Below are positions 14,335 to 23,205 of a DNA stretch of 42,273 nucleotides, one piece after another. The notes below the pieces were generated by a model. The model worked only from the letters and a program-made list of their open reading frames with translations, was not told where the DNA came from and ran no database searches. Origin of the DNA: Candidatus Omnitrophota bacterium (GTDB lineage: Bacteria > Omnitrophota > Gorgyraeia > Zapsychrales > Zapsychraceae); assembly GCA_023247445.1 (NCBI GenBank), contig JAHFGL010000019.1, positions 1-42,273 on the forward strand. The letters run 5' to 3'. Every line of letters begins with the position of its first letter. Within the stretch, counting starts at the first letter, position 1. The translations under genes were made by a program, and so were the position numbers.

Positions 14335-15339
14335 ATGTCAAAAATAAAACACATAACGATCATCGGTGACGGCGGCTGGGGAACGGCGCTTGCGATTCAT
14401 CTGGCCCAGCAAGGAGCGCACGTTAAAATCTGGGGACCTTATGCTAAGTATCTAGCCAAAATGCGCCAAACTCGTATTAATAAAAAATTTCTCCCTAACT
14501 TAAGAATCCCTGATTCAGTTGAGTTTGTTGAACAATTATCGATCGCCGTTTACAGTAGTGATCTGGTTGTCTTCGCCGTTCCTTCAAAATATGCTAGAGA
14601 TGTTTTGACCCACCTTAAAAAAACGAAAACGAACTTTTCTAAAAAAATATTTTTAAGTGTGACCAAAGGCGTTGATACAACCAAACTCCAACGAATCACT
14701 GAGATTATTCGAGAGCAATTAGGCGATGTAACCGTTGCTGTCCTTTCGGGTCCTAATATCGCCTCAGAAGTTGCCAAAAAAATTCCATCCTCCGCAGTTG
14801 TTGCCTCTAAAAATGCTAAGGTCGCAAAAATGATCCAAGAAACTTTTAATACTCCAACATTTCGTATTTATACCAATACCGATGTGATTGGAGTTGAACT
14901 GGGGGGAAGCATTAAAAATATTATCGCCATTGCCTGCGGGGTTTGCGATGGGTTAGGATACGGAACAAATACCAAAGCCGCCCTTTTAACGCGCGGGTTA
15001 GCAGAAATGGCGCGGCTTGGAAAGAAACTGGGAGGAAAGCTTGAAACCTTCTCAGGTTTAAGCGGCTTAGGGGATCTTGTGACCACATCATTTAATCTAC
15101 AAAGTCGTAATCGTAGCGTTGGCCAAAAGCTCGGGGAAGGGAAGACCATCAAACAAATTACATCGAAAATGGATATGGTGGCCGAAGGGGTGGAAACAGC
15201 CAAGGCGGTTTATAATCTTAGTAAGAAATACAAAATCCCCATGCCAATTACAACTGAAGTCTACAACATCATCTACAAAAATAAAAAACCACAACAAGCC
15301 GTGTTGGATTTAATGCATCGCAAAACAAAATCTGAATAA
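14335..15339 (+). CDS. gpsA: Glycerol-3-phosphate dehydrogenase [NAD(P)+]
   Basis: A 334-residue enzyme with the N-terminal dinucleotide-binding motif IIGDGGWGTALA. It contains VLSGPNIASEVAKKIP, the substrate-binding ELGGSIKNIIAIACGV and the LSGLGDLVTT segment, all diagnostic of GpsA. It reduces dihydroxyacetone phosphate to sn-glycerol 3-phosphate for phospholipid synthesis in the cytosol. ATG 14335 is chosen because the conserved fold begins there; the in-frame GTG 14299 would add 12 residues with no family match. The stop overlaps the ATG of the next membrane protein (TAATG), so lipid precursor supply and envelope assembly may be co-expressed. Confidence 0.95.
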   Translation: MSKIKHITIIGDGGWGTALAIHLAQQGAHVKIWGPYAKYLAKMRQTRINKKFLPNLRIPDSVEFVEQLSIAVYSSDLVVFAVPSKYARDVLTHLKKTKTNFSKKIFLSVTKGVDTTKLQRITEIIREQLGDVTVAVLSGPNIASEVAKKIPSSAVVASKNAKVAKMIQETFNTPTFRIYTNTDVIGVELGGSIKNIIAIACGVCDGLGYGTNTKAALLTRGLAEMARLGKKLGGKLETFSGLSGLGDLVTTSFNLQSRNRSVGQKLGEGKTIKQITSKMDMVAEGVETAKAVYNLSKKYKIPMPITTEVYNIIYKNKKPQQAVLDLMHRKTKSE

Positions 15340-17264
15340 TGGCTTTTCTTCTCACCAATTTAATTATTCTTTTTGCACACTACACCTTAGTCGTGAGATT
15401 CAAGATCGCACGACTAACCGATAAAATTATCTTTATTTTTGTTTTATTTTCCGCACAAATTATTCTCACGATACTCGTTCTTGGAATCTTTCACTGGCTT
15501 TATCTATCTTGGCTTATTGCCTTTAATCTAACCCTTGCAGCTCTCATCATTCTCTTAAACAACATCCCAACATCTGATATTCTACTGGCGCTACGTGAAG
15601 ACTTCCTTAAGTTAAAAGAAGGGGGTAAATTAATTTTTGCCTCAATCTCAAACATTCTTCTAACCTTATTATTTCTCGTTGTAACGCTATGGATGTTTTT
15701 AGCCTCACATCTTCTTCCACCGCGTGGAGTCGATGATATAACCTATCATTTGCCGGCGATCTATGAATACATCATCCAGCATAGAATCTACACATTGCCA
15801 ACTGATGTGCGCATCTTTTTTGCCTTCCCCCAAAACGCCGAACTTTTATTTCTTTGGCCAACGATCTTTTTCCACAATGTCAGCTGGATTGGTTTGATTC
15901 AATTCTTTGTTACGATCGCTGGCATTATTATTGTTTACGCCCTGGCACGAATCTTAGATATCAAGCCGTCCTTAGCCTATTTTGTGGCGATACAATTCTT
16001 ATTTGCACCGCTGGTATTAGCGCAAGCCGGCAGTGCTTATATTGATACCATGACATCAGTCTATTTTCTGCTTAGTCTTTATCTCTCTGTACAATTTTAT
16101 CGAAAAGGGGGGCTGGTTTATTTATACATGGCGGCACTATCGATGGGGCTAATGATTGGAATGAAATACAGCATGTTGGCCATGGCCGTTATTTTACAAA
16201 TGTTTATTGTTCCCAAAATTTTCAAAGAACATAAACGAACAATATTTATCTACGTAAGCATCATTTTTCTAGCTGGGGGATATTGGTATGTTAAAAATTT
16301 AATCGAATTAAAATCGCCATTTTATCCCATGAGTATTTTCCATAAAGGCTTAGGTGTCTTTGATGGCAATGCCACGATCAACCCTATTGATATGTATCTA
16401 CAATGGCCCGCTAAATATGCGCTGCTTTTTATTGAAGACACTGGGTTAGGGAGTTTCCACGGCGGATTTGGATTAACCTTTCTAGGCATCGCGTTTCCGT
16501 GTTGGGTTTTTGTTTTCTTAAAATCAATCCAACAATTTCGCTTATCTAAAAATCTTATTCCCATTGGTATTTGGGTTCAATTCATTCTCGGCTATTGGAT
16601 CCTTTTTATGGTTCCACTGGGACAATTATATCTTTGTCCGCGCTACTCAATCTTTATTATTCCCATTGGACTTTTGGCCATGGGAACAATTCTTTCTATC
16701 ACCAAGAATAAAATCTACACGACAGCCATTAAAACATTATGTTGTATTTTTTCCATTTTAGCTGTAGTTGAACTGGCTATTGTTCGTTTGCCGTCGTATC
16801 GCATTGATGCCCCCATTAAAGATTTGATCGCAGGAAAGAATGTTTCAAAGAATAAATATCTTAAATTTTCTTCCTTCATGCCGAGCATTAGTTATTCATG
16901 GGAACTTTTGGATCTATTAACTAAAGATGATCCCAAGGGCTTAAGTTGCTATGTTGCCATTGATGGGCAATTCTACTTTGTGGCTCCTACCTATGGTATA
17001 AATTTACAAAATCGCGTCTGGAATCTTCAAAACGATGTATCAACCAAGCCCGATGCCTTGATCTATTATTTAAACGCAAGAGGAGACGCTTTCTATTTTA
17101 AAACAAAAATTCCACTTGAAGAGGCCATGAATGATCCCTATTATGAGTTGATCTTAAAAATCAATCAGGAAAGTTATCTTTTTGTTCGTAAGGACTTTAT
17201 TGATCAACCATCAAAAAGAAAACTTTTGGCCCAATTTCATCACGACTTATTAACCAATGAATAA
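15339..17264 (+). CDS. Polytopic membrane glycosyltransferase-like protein (GT-C fold)
   Basis: A 641-residue protein with about 12 membrane segments. The first large outside loop contains PRGVDDITYHLPAIYEYI, where the Asp pair after the early membrane helices corresponds to the catalytic acidic motif of GT-C enzymes such as family 39/83 transferases. A later loop has the FPQNAELLFLWP pattern common in this class. The last 150 residues form a soluble domain. It probably transfers a sugar from a polyprenyl-phosphate donor; donor and acceptor are unknown. Translation is coupled to gpsA by a 1-base overlap. Confidence 0.7.
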   Translation: MAFLLTNLIILFAHYTLVVRFKIARLTDKIIFIFVLFSAQIILTILVLGIFHWLYLSWLIAFNLTLAALIILLNNIPTSDILLALREDFLKLKEGGKLIFASISNILLTLLFLVVTLWMFLASHLLPPRGVDDITYHLPAIYEYIIQHRIYTLPTDVRIFFAFPQNAELLFLWPTIFFHNVSWIGLIQFFVTIAGIIIVYALARILDIKPSLAYFVAIQFLFAPLVLAQAGSAYIDTMTSVYFLLSLYLSVQFYRKGGLVYLYMAALSMGLMIGMKYSMLAMAVILQMFIVPKIFKEHKRTIFIYVSIIFLAGGYWYVKNLIELKSPFYPMSIFHKGLGVFDGNATINPIDMYLQWPAKYALLFIEDTGLGSFHGGFGLTFLGIAFPCWVFVFLKSIQQFRLSKNLIPIGIWVQFILGYWILFMVPLGQLYLCPRYSIFIIPIGLLAMGTILSITKNKIYTTAIKTLCCIFSILAVVELAIVRLPSYRIDAPIKDLIAGKNVSKNKYLKFSSFMPSISYSWELLDLLTKDDPKGLSCYVAIDGQFYFVAPTYGINLQNRVWNLQNDVSTKPDALIYYLNARGDAFYFKTKIPLEEAMNDPYYELILKINQESYLFVRKDFIDQPSKRKLLAQFHHDLLTNE

Positions 17265-17445
17265 TTCAAATCCGCCAAACAATCAAACTTCGATCACAAA
17301 GAAAGAGGCCCATTTACTCTTTCTGCTGATTCTCATCTTTACCGCTATCCAGCTGATTTTCAATCTAGAACATTACCTGGTGGCGATCCCAAATTTTGTC
17401 CACGTTATGACCAGCATAGGTGACTTTTTAAAACATCTTTTCTAG
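17257..17445 (+). CDS. Small single-span membrane protein
   Basis: A 62-residue frame begins 8 bases before the stop of the upstream GT-C-like gene, indicating coupled translation. A hydrophilic N-terminus (NNSNPPNNQTSITKKE) is followed by one clear membrane helix (LLFLLILIFTAIQLIF) and a short tail. I recognise no family. The overlap, sensible topology and short gap to the next gene support it as real. It may be an accessory of the flanking membrane proteins. Confidence 0.5.
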   Translation: MNNSNPPNNQTSITKKEAHLLFLLILIFTAIQLIFNLEHYLVAIPNFVHVMTSIGDFLKHLF

Positions 17446-17467
17446 TCGTTAAAGGCACACTAAAAAT

Positions 17468-19435
17468 ATGTTTGTTAACAAAAATGGTTGCCAAAAAGCT
17501 TTTCTTTTAGCCAACTCCGTATTTTTATTTATTTTCTCGGCTTACGTCCTAGATTTAATTTCTGAAATTCTATCGGTCGTGTACGGCGGGTTTTCTCTTA
17601 TTTTTATTCCTCTTAAAGTTTATCTTTATAGCGGACTTTATGGTGTGATGGTTGATCTAGTTAGTAGGGAGGCCATCATGCTTGAGTATAGTAGCCTCCA
17701 TCAAAATGCCAAGAAATTCTGGCGGATTTATACGCTTCTATTAATTCTTTGCTTTTTTATCCAAGCATTATTAGTCGCTATCTCTCCAGGACATTTTCTT
17801 ACTTCGTCTTCAATTTTTTACAGGCATATCAGCATTGTTTTTTCTTTCCTAATGATTATTGGGATTCTTCACAAAAAATATCCTGAAAAATTTAAAAAAC
17901 CGTTGCGGGCGATTGCCCTTTCTCGAGAAAATATTCTTGTCATCATATTTTTATATCTATCTGAAATGTTTATTTTTTATCAGCCGCAATTTATCAGTAT
18001 CACCAACATTTTTATACAAAATATTTTAGAGATTGCCGCCAAATATCTTCATTTTCTCGAGTTTCTATATTTGACCATTATCGTCCTTAAACAATATCCC
18101 GAAATAATAGAAGAGAATGATTCTTCCAAAGAACTATTCTTGGTTTATCCTAAAACCTGCGGCAATGAATCACCATTTTCAAGCACTGTTTTCAAACGGG
18201 TCATGACTTTTCATCCTCCTTTTTTTGTGATTCTTAAAGCACTGACACCTAAAAATTATAGAATTCGTAAATTCAATCGTATCTTATGGCGTGATGAATA
18301 TTTTAGGGGTAATAAACTCGTGGCCATTACCTGTTTTAGTTCAAACAGCGCTGAGGCCTACAAAGTTGCAAAAGAATTCAAAAAGCGCGGGTCAAAGGTT
18401 GTGATTGGCGGGCCCCATGTTTCCTTTCTCCCTGAAGAGGCTTTAGAGTTTTGTGATAGCGTAGTTATTGGCGAGGCGGAGGGGGTCTGGCCACAGATTA
18501 TTGAAGATTATGAAAACAATTGTTTAAAACGCACTTATTCTGGAGGAAAAATAGAGGAGTGCCACGAAATCGTTTATCAAGAGCTTCTGGAGTCAGCCCC
18601 AGAGGTGATTAAAGATTTCTTGGAAGTTAGTCGCGGATGTAAATACACGTGCCATTTTTGCACGGTCCCAAGTATCAGCGGATCAGGTGTTCGGACTAAA
18701 CCCGTTTTTCAATTGGTTGAGTTAATTAAAAAAATTCGACATAAATATAAACGACTCATTTTTATCGATAACAATATTTACAATGATCCGCAGTATGCGA
18801 AAGAGCTTTTCAGACAACTGAAGCCACTAAAAATCCAGTGGTTTGCTAATGCCACGCTTGATATGGCCAAAAATGAGGAAGTTCTTCAATTGGCCAAAGA
18901 AAGCGGATGTTATATGCTTCTTTTTGGATATGAAATTAATGACAGTTCGATTGAAAAAAACCGCGGCGGAAAATTTGGAATGGTTGATAAATATTTAGAG
19001 CTTACCCAGAAAGTTCATAACGCTGGCATTCCTTTTAAAGCAACATTTATTCTAGGATGGGATTCACAAAATTTTCGAGGACTTCTTGATTTATGGCGCT
19101 ATTGCCTAAAGCTAAAACCTTGGGTAGCGATTCCGTTTCTTCTGACGCCTTTTCCCGGGACAATCGTTTTTGAGAATATGCTCAAAGAAAAGAGAATTCT
19201 TAGTCTTAATTGGAAGAATTACAATCAATGGCACGGGGTGATTAAATATAAGAATTTTGAGGGAGTTATCCTCGATCGGTTGTTTATTGTGTTTTGCGTG
19301 ATCAGTTATTGCTTCGGCTCAAGATATTTCCGTAAAATCGCTTATATCTTCGGATGGGCCTTTGTCAGCATATTTGTGTTTTTTATAGTTATCATGATAG
19401 GTATTGTTTTCTATAAATTCTTATTAGTTCAGTGA
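17468..19435 (+). CDS. Membrane-anchored B12-binding radical SAM protein
   Basis: A 655-residue protein with three parts. Residues 1-220 contain about six membrane helices. Residues 260-360 form a cobalamin-binding-type Rossmann domain with VVIGGPHVSFLPEEAL and VVIGEAEGVWP. Residues 380-600 are a radical SAM core whose 4Fe-4S cluster ligands are C391, C395 and C398 (CKYTCHFC), followed by LIFIDNNIY and TPFPGT. A last membrane helix lies at about 628-650. B12-dependent radical SAM enzymes often methylate or rearrange lipids or natural products. The attached membrane region suggests a hydrophobic substrate. No such enzyme with this exact domain order is known to me, and the substrate is unknown. 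Confidence 0.85.
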   Translation: MFVNKNGCQKAFLLANSVFLFIFSAYVLDLISEILSVVYGGFSLIFIPLKVYLYSGLYGVMVDLVSREAIMLEYSSLHQNAKKFWRIYTLLLILCFFIQALLVAISPGHFLTSSSIFYRHISIVFSFLMIIGILHKKYPEKFKKPLRAIALSRENILVIIFLYLSEMFIFYQPQFISITNIFIQNILEIAAKYLHFLEFLYLTIIVLKQYPEIIEENDSSKELFLVYPKTCGNESPFSSTVFKRVMTFHPPFFVILKALTPKNYRIRKFNRILWRDEYFRGNKLVAITCFSSNSAEAYKVAKEFKKRGSKVVIGGPHVSFLPEEALEFCDSVVIGEAEGVWPQIIEDYENNCLKRTYSGGKIEECHEIVYQELLESAPEVIKDFLEVSRGCKYTCHFCTVPSISGSGVRTKPVFQLVELIKKIRHKYKRLIFIDNNIYNDPQYAKELFRQLKPLKIQWFANATLDMAKNEEVLQLAKESGCYMLLFGYEINDSSIEKNRGGKFGMVDKYLELTQKVHNAGIPFKATFILGWDSQNFRGLLDLWRYCLKLKPWVAIPFLLTPFPGTIVFENMLKEKRILSLNWKNYNQWHGVIKYKNFEGVILDRLFIVFCVISYCFGSRYFRKIAYIFGWAFVSIFVFFIVIMIGIVFYKFLLVQ

Positions 19436-19515
19436 TGTTGTAATTTATTCTTCTGTACCCCAACACTTTAACACTTATCTGCTTAAGCATACTCACCTAC
19501 GACTAGAGTTTTCGC

Positions 19516-19544
19516 TTTGCATCCAAAAGGGGATAGTGTATAAT
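19516..19544 (+). promoter_or_regulatory. Promoter upstream of tRNA-Pro
   Basis: TTTGCA (19516-19521) lies 17 bases before TATAAT (19539-19544). Transcription from near 19551 would include the tRNA-like fragment at 19595 and then tRNA-Pro, and possibly read into the PilZ-hom-thrC genes. Confidence 0.55.
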
Positions 19545-19594
19545 TGGGGCAATTTATTGTACTTATTATTATATTTATTAGTATGGAGTGTCGT

Positions 19595-19621
19595 GAGCAG
19601 CAGGATTGGCCAGCGCACTTG
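19595..19621 (+). pseudogene. Decayed 5' half of tRNA-Pro
   Basis: Aligned without gaps to 19644-19670 of the intact tRNA-Pro, 20 of 27 bases match, including TGGC and the unbroken AGCGCACTTG that spans the D-stem and the start of the anticodon stem. The acceptor stem, anticodon and T-arm are not present. It lies inside the leader of the tRNA-Pro transcript, 18 bases before the gene. Confidence 0.55.
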
Positions 19622-19639
19622 GCAATAATATAATTTTCA

Positions 19640-19716
<77 letters not shown>

Positions 19717-19778
19717 AATTCCTATAGCACGGGCCAGTTTAATTTTAGAAACATTAACCTAAACAAAACGAGACCAAT

Positions 19779-20171
19779 ATGAATCAAAATCCTCAATCTT
19801 TTTCTGGTGATGACCGACGACAATACAAACGGATTGCGAAAAATTTTATCCTAACCTATTACGACAAAAGTGATCCAAAAAAGAAATACGAAATTAGCCA
19901 ATTGAAGAATATTAGCCTGGGAGGAATGTGTTTTATTACCTCTAAGGGATATCCTCCTGGAACAAAAATTGCCATTGAATTAAAAACACCCTACATTTCT
20001 GACACGACATATTTGGAAGGAACCGTTGTGGGGGCCAATGAAAAGGTTAAAAATATTATTTACGAAACACGGCTTAAATTTGATGTAATTAACCCTCAGG
20101 CTGAATTTTTATTGGCCAAGTTAATTGATTTCTTTATTAGTGGGAGGAAAAGTATCGATGAACAAGATTAA
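19779..20171 (+). CDS. PilZ-domain protein, probable cyclic-di-GMP receptor
   Basis: The 130-residue protein is a single PilZ domain. The two c-di-GMP-binding motifs are intact: RRQYKR (residues 13-18, RxxxR) and NISLGG (residues 44-49, the N/DxSxxG motif). It probably links c-di-GMP to motility, pili or surface polysaccharide. Its 3' end overlaps hom by 14 bases, an unexpected partnership with threonine biosynthesis. It may instead serve the pilus and glycan genes upstream. Confidence 0.88.
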   Translation: MNQNPQSFSGDDRRQYKRIAKNFILTYYDKSDPKKKYEISQLKNISLGGMCFITSKGYPPGTKIAIELKTPYISDTTYLEGTVVGANEKVKNIIYETRLKFDVINPQAEFLLAKLIDFFISGRKSIDEQD

Positions 20172-21453
20172 TGTTGGACTTATTGGTTATGGTGTTGTTG
20201 GTTCCGGCGTTGTTAAACTCCTTAAGCAACGTGAGGAGTATCTGCAAAATAAATTTAACGCCCAATTCTTTATTAAAACCCTAGCTGATCGTAGCATCCA
20301 TAAAAAAGATACTAGAGGACTGGGAAGAACTCTTTTAACTAAAGATTATCGAAAAGTTCTAGAAGATCCAGAGATCGATGTGGTCGTTGAGCTTATGGGG
20401 GGACTACATCCAGCTAAAGAAATAATGATTGAAGCGCTAAAACGTGGAAAGCACGTCGTCACGGCGAATAAGGCAGTCATTGCCGCCGCTGGAAAAGAAT
20501 TATTTCAACTGGCCAAGAAACACAATGCGCATCTATATTTTGAATCCTGCGTTGGGGCTGGAACACCAATGATTAATATCATTACCGATGGCTTAGCTGG
20601 AAATAAATTTTCCGCACTCTACGGGATCATCAACGGAACCTGCAATTTTATTTTAACGGCGATGACCAAAAACAAAATGAGTTTTGGCCAAGCACTTGCG
20701 GAGGCACAGAAGAGAGGATTTGCCGAAAGTAATCCCACCCTTGATATCAATGGTATGGATTCAACGCATAAACTCGCCATTTTAATTTCTCTAGCCTTTG
20801 GAAAATTTATCCACGTTAAAGACATTTACACCGAAGGGATTACGCAAATTTCGCATGATGATATCGAGCATGCGGAAAAATTAAATCTGACCATTAAACT
20901 TTTGGCCATTGCCAAAAAAGTTAATCGCAAGATTGAAGCCCGTGTTCACCCCACCCTTATTTCAAAAGATCATCCGTTGGCTTCCATCAACAATGTTTAC
21001 AATGCACTGTATTTGGAAGCACGCCCGATGGGAGATATTCTTCTTTCAGGAGAAGGGGCAGGACAGATGGCGGCCGCCTCAGGCGTATTAAGCGATTTGA
21101 TTCATTTGGCGTCGAATTGGAAGGGTGACACAAGTTTGTTATCGAACATTTACAGTGAGGTCAAGAATCTTGGGATTCGCCCCATTGGCCAAGTTAAGAC
21201 AAAATATTATTTACGATTTATGGCTTCCGACAAACCAGGGACCCTGTCGAAACTCGCCGGCGTTCTTGGCCGTTACAAAATTGGAATTAATTCTGTCACT
21301 CAAAAAGCGCATTCAGGAAAGTCCACCGTTCCCGTTATTATTCTGACCGATGACGCCCCTGAAAGACTATTTCGTTTGGCCCTGCAAAAAATTGATCAAC
21401 TATCGATTGTCAAAAGTAAACCCGTCGCCATTCGCATGGAGAATCTAAACTAA
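20158..21453 (+). CDS. hom: Homoserine dehydrogenase
   Basis: The start at 20158 follows GGGAGG (20142-20147) inside the PilZ gene; an upstream in-frame start at 20125 lacks this. The 431-residue protein has the nucleotide-binding motif GLIGYGVVGSGVV, the segment HVVTANKAVIAAAG and ESCVGAGTPMI of the catalytic domain. It ends in an ACT domain (about residues 350-425, ASDKPGTLSKLAGVLGR), which usually senses threonine. It reduces aspartate semialdehyde to homoserine. thrC follows with a 1-base overlap and lysC lies 3 kb downstream in the same run. Confidence 0.95.
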   Translation: MNKINVGLIGYGVVGSGVVKLLKQREEYLQNKFNAQFFIKTLADRSIHKKDTRGLGRTLLTKDYRKVLEDPEIDVVVELMGGLHPAKEIMIEALKRGKHVVTANKAVIAAAGKELFQLAKKHNAHLYFESCVGAGTPMINIITDGLAGNKFSALYGIINGTCNFILTAMTKNKMSFGQALAEAQKRGFAESNPTLDINGMDSTHKLAILISLAFGKFIHVKDIYTEGITQISHDDIEHAEKLNLTIKLLAIAKKVNRKIEARVHPTLISKDHPLASINNVYNALYLEARPMGDILLSGEGAGQMAAASGVLSDLIHLASNWKGDTSLLSNIYSEVKNLGIRPIGQVKTKYYLRFMASDKPGTLSKLAGVLGRYKIGINSVTQKAHSGKSTVPVIILTDDAPERLFRLALQKIDQLSIVKSKPVAIRMENLN

Positions 21454-22508
21454 TGTACCAGGGTCTAATCCATCGTTACCGTGAATTCTTACCGGTCACC
21501 GCTAAAACACCTATTGTCACTTTGTCCGAAGGCAACACACCGCTGATCTATTCAGAAGACTTGAGTAGTCGCACAGGCCTCAAAGTTTATTTAAAATACG
21601 AAGGACTTAATCCAACAGGGTCTTTTAAAGATCGCGGGATGACGATGGCGATTTCAAAAGCCAAAGAGAAGGGAGCCAAGATTGTGATGTGTGCCTCAAC
21701 TGGCAACACCTCCGCTTCCGCTGCTGCCTATGCCGCTCGCAGTGGTTCGATGAAATGTATTGTTCTAATCCCCGATGGAAATATTGCCTTAGGCAAACTC
21801 GCTCAAGCGATGATTCACAACGCCAAAGTTTTAGCCATTCAAGGAAATTTTGACGACGCGCTAGATCTCGTTAAAGCCATCACACAAAAATATCCTGTTG
21901 AACTTGTTAATTCCATTAATCCATTTCGTATCGAAGGACAAAAGACAGCCGCCTTTGAGGTCTGCGATGATTTAACCGACGCACCGGAATTTCACGCGAT
22001 TCCCGTCGGTAATGCGGGAAACATCACCGCCTACTGGAAAGGCTACAACGAATATAAAAAGATTGGCAAGGCCAAACAACTTCCTAAGATGCTGGGATTT
22101 CAAGCCGCCGGTGCGGCCCCAATTGTTCTTGGGAAGGTTGTTAAAGATCCAAAGACAATTGCAACCGCGATTAAGATTGGGAATCCAGCTAGCTGGAAAC
22201 AGGCTGAGGCCGCACGCGATGAGTCAAAAGGATTGATTGATTCTGTGACGGATAAAGAGATAATTGACGCTTACAAAATTTTAGCAGCGCACAGTGGGAT
22301 CTTTGCCGAACCAGGCTCAGCAGCAAGTGTCGCGGGACTTCTTAAATTAAAGGCCCAAGGTTACTTTGATAAACACAAAGGCGCACGCGTTGTTTGTACC
22401 TTAACGGGCCACGGACTTAAAGATCCCGATAACGCGATTAAGAATGTCGAAGCTCCGGTCAAAATCAAAGCGGATTTAAAAGCGGTTCTTAAAGAAATAG
22501 GATTATAA
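21453..22508 (+). CDS. thrC: Threonine synthase
   Basis: A 351-residue PLP enzyme. The cofactor Lys is K59 in GSFKDRG, the phosphate-binding loop region includes CASTGNTSASAAAYAARSG, and the substrate loop has PVGNAGNITAYWKGY. It is the short class of threonine synthase found in many bacteria and converts O-phosphohomoserine to threonine. The ATG overlaps the hom stop (TAATG), so both are made together. No GHMP-type homoserine kinase (thrB) is next to it; the apgM gene downstream may fill that step. Confidence 0.95.
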   Translation: MYQGLIHRYREFLPVTAKTPIVTLSEGNTPLIYSEDLSSRTGLKVYLKYEGLNPTGSFKDRGMTMAISKAKEKGAKIVMCASTGNTSASAAAYAARSGSMKCIVLIPDGNIALGKLAQAMIHNAKVLAIQGNFDDALDLVKAITQKYPVELVNSINPFRIEGQKTAAFEVCDDLTDAPEFHAIPVGNAGNITAYWKGYNEYKKIGKAKQLPKMLGFQAAGAAPIVLGKVVKDPKTIATAIKIGNPASWKQAEAARDESKGLIDSVTDKEIIDAYKILAAHSGIFAEPGSAASVAGLLKLKAQGYFDKHKGARVVCTLTGHGLKDPDNAIKNVEAPVKIKADLKAVLKEIGL

Positions 22509-22513
22509 CCACT

Positions 22514-22580
22514 TGTCATTCCCACGAAAGTGGGAATCTAATTTTACTATCAGTGGATCCCCGCTTTCGCGGGGATGACA
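22514..22580. repeat. TGTCAT/ATGACA palindromic element in the thrC-coaB gap
   Basis: The element opens TGTCATTCCCACGAAAGTGG, containing the hairpin CCCAC-GAAA-GTGGG, and ends with the hairpin CCCCGC-TTTC-GCGGGG followed by ATGACA. It occupies almost the whole gap between thrC and coaB. The outer ends match those of the elements at 1306 and 1583. Confidence 0.75.
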
Positions 22581-22590
22581 GTTCTCAAGT

Positions 22591-23205
22591 ATGAAAAAGG
22601 TTCTTATTACCAGCGGTCCAACCTGGGTTCCCATTGATCAAGTTCGGGTTATCAGTAACACATCCACCGGAAAGATGGGGGAGGCGCTTGTTGATGCGTG
22701 CCGAAAAAATCGTTTCGAAGTGACTTTGCTCGAAGGGCCGGTTGCTTATCCCAGTCAGCGTAAAGATATTCGCATTTTAAAATTCAAATTTTATGATGAG
22801 CTTTTAGCGCTACTCAAACAAGAACTTAAAAAGAAATATGATGTCGTAATCCATGTGGCTGCCGTTTCGGATTACAAATTAAAGAATCCATTTAAAGCCA
22901 AACTCAGTTCTCATCTGAAAGAATTAAAATTAAATTTTATCCCAACTCAAAAAATGATTCCGTTGATCAAAAAAATAAACCCAAAAACTTTCTTAGTTGG
23001 ATTTAAACTCGAACCCAAATTAAATATGGGGGCGCTTCGACTTAAAACTCGTGACTTATTTCAAAAATCAAAATGCGATTTGGTTGTGGCGAATTCGACG
23101 AATGCTCATCATTATTGCGGCTATATTCTTAACCGAGAAGGAAAAGTCCTGGCCCACCCCATGTCGCGCGAGGGACTCGCGAGCGCGCTGGTAAAACTCC
23201 TATGA
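22591..23205 (+). CDS. coaB: Phosphopantothenate-cysteine ligase, stand-alone CoaB domain
   Basis: A 204-residue protein made only of the CoaB domain. It starts MKKVLITSGPTWVPIDQVRV and continues ISNTSTGKMG, the nucleotide-binding signature, and later has VIHVAAVSDYKL. In most bacteria CoaB is fused to the CoaC decarboxylase as a protein of about 400 residues; here CoaC is absent, so a separate coaC is expected elsewhere. It makes 4'-phosphopantothenoylcysteine for CoA synthesis. Its stop overlaps the apgM ATG by 4 bases (ATGA). No Shine-Dalgarno sequence is obvious. Confidence 0.88.
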   Translation: MKKVLITSGPTWVPIDQVRVISNTSTGKMGEALVDACRKNRFEVTLLEGPVAYPSQRKDIRILKFKFYDELLALLKQELKKKYDVVIHVAAVSDYKLKNPFKAKLSSHLKELKLNFIPTQKMIPLIKKINPKTFLVGFKLEPKLNMGALRLKTRDLFQKSKCDLVVANSTNAHHYCGYILNREGKVLAHPMSREGLASALVKLL

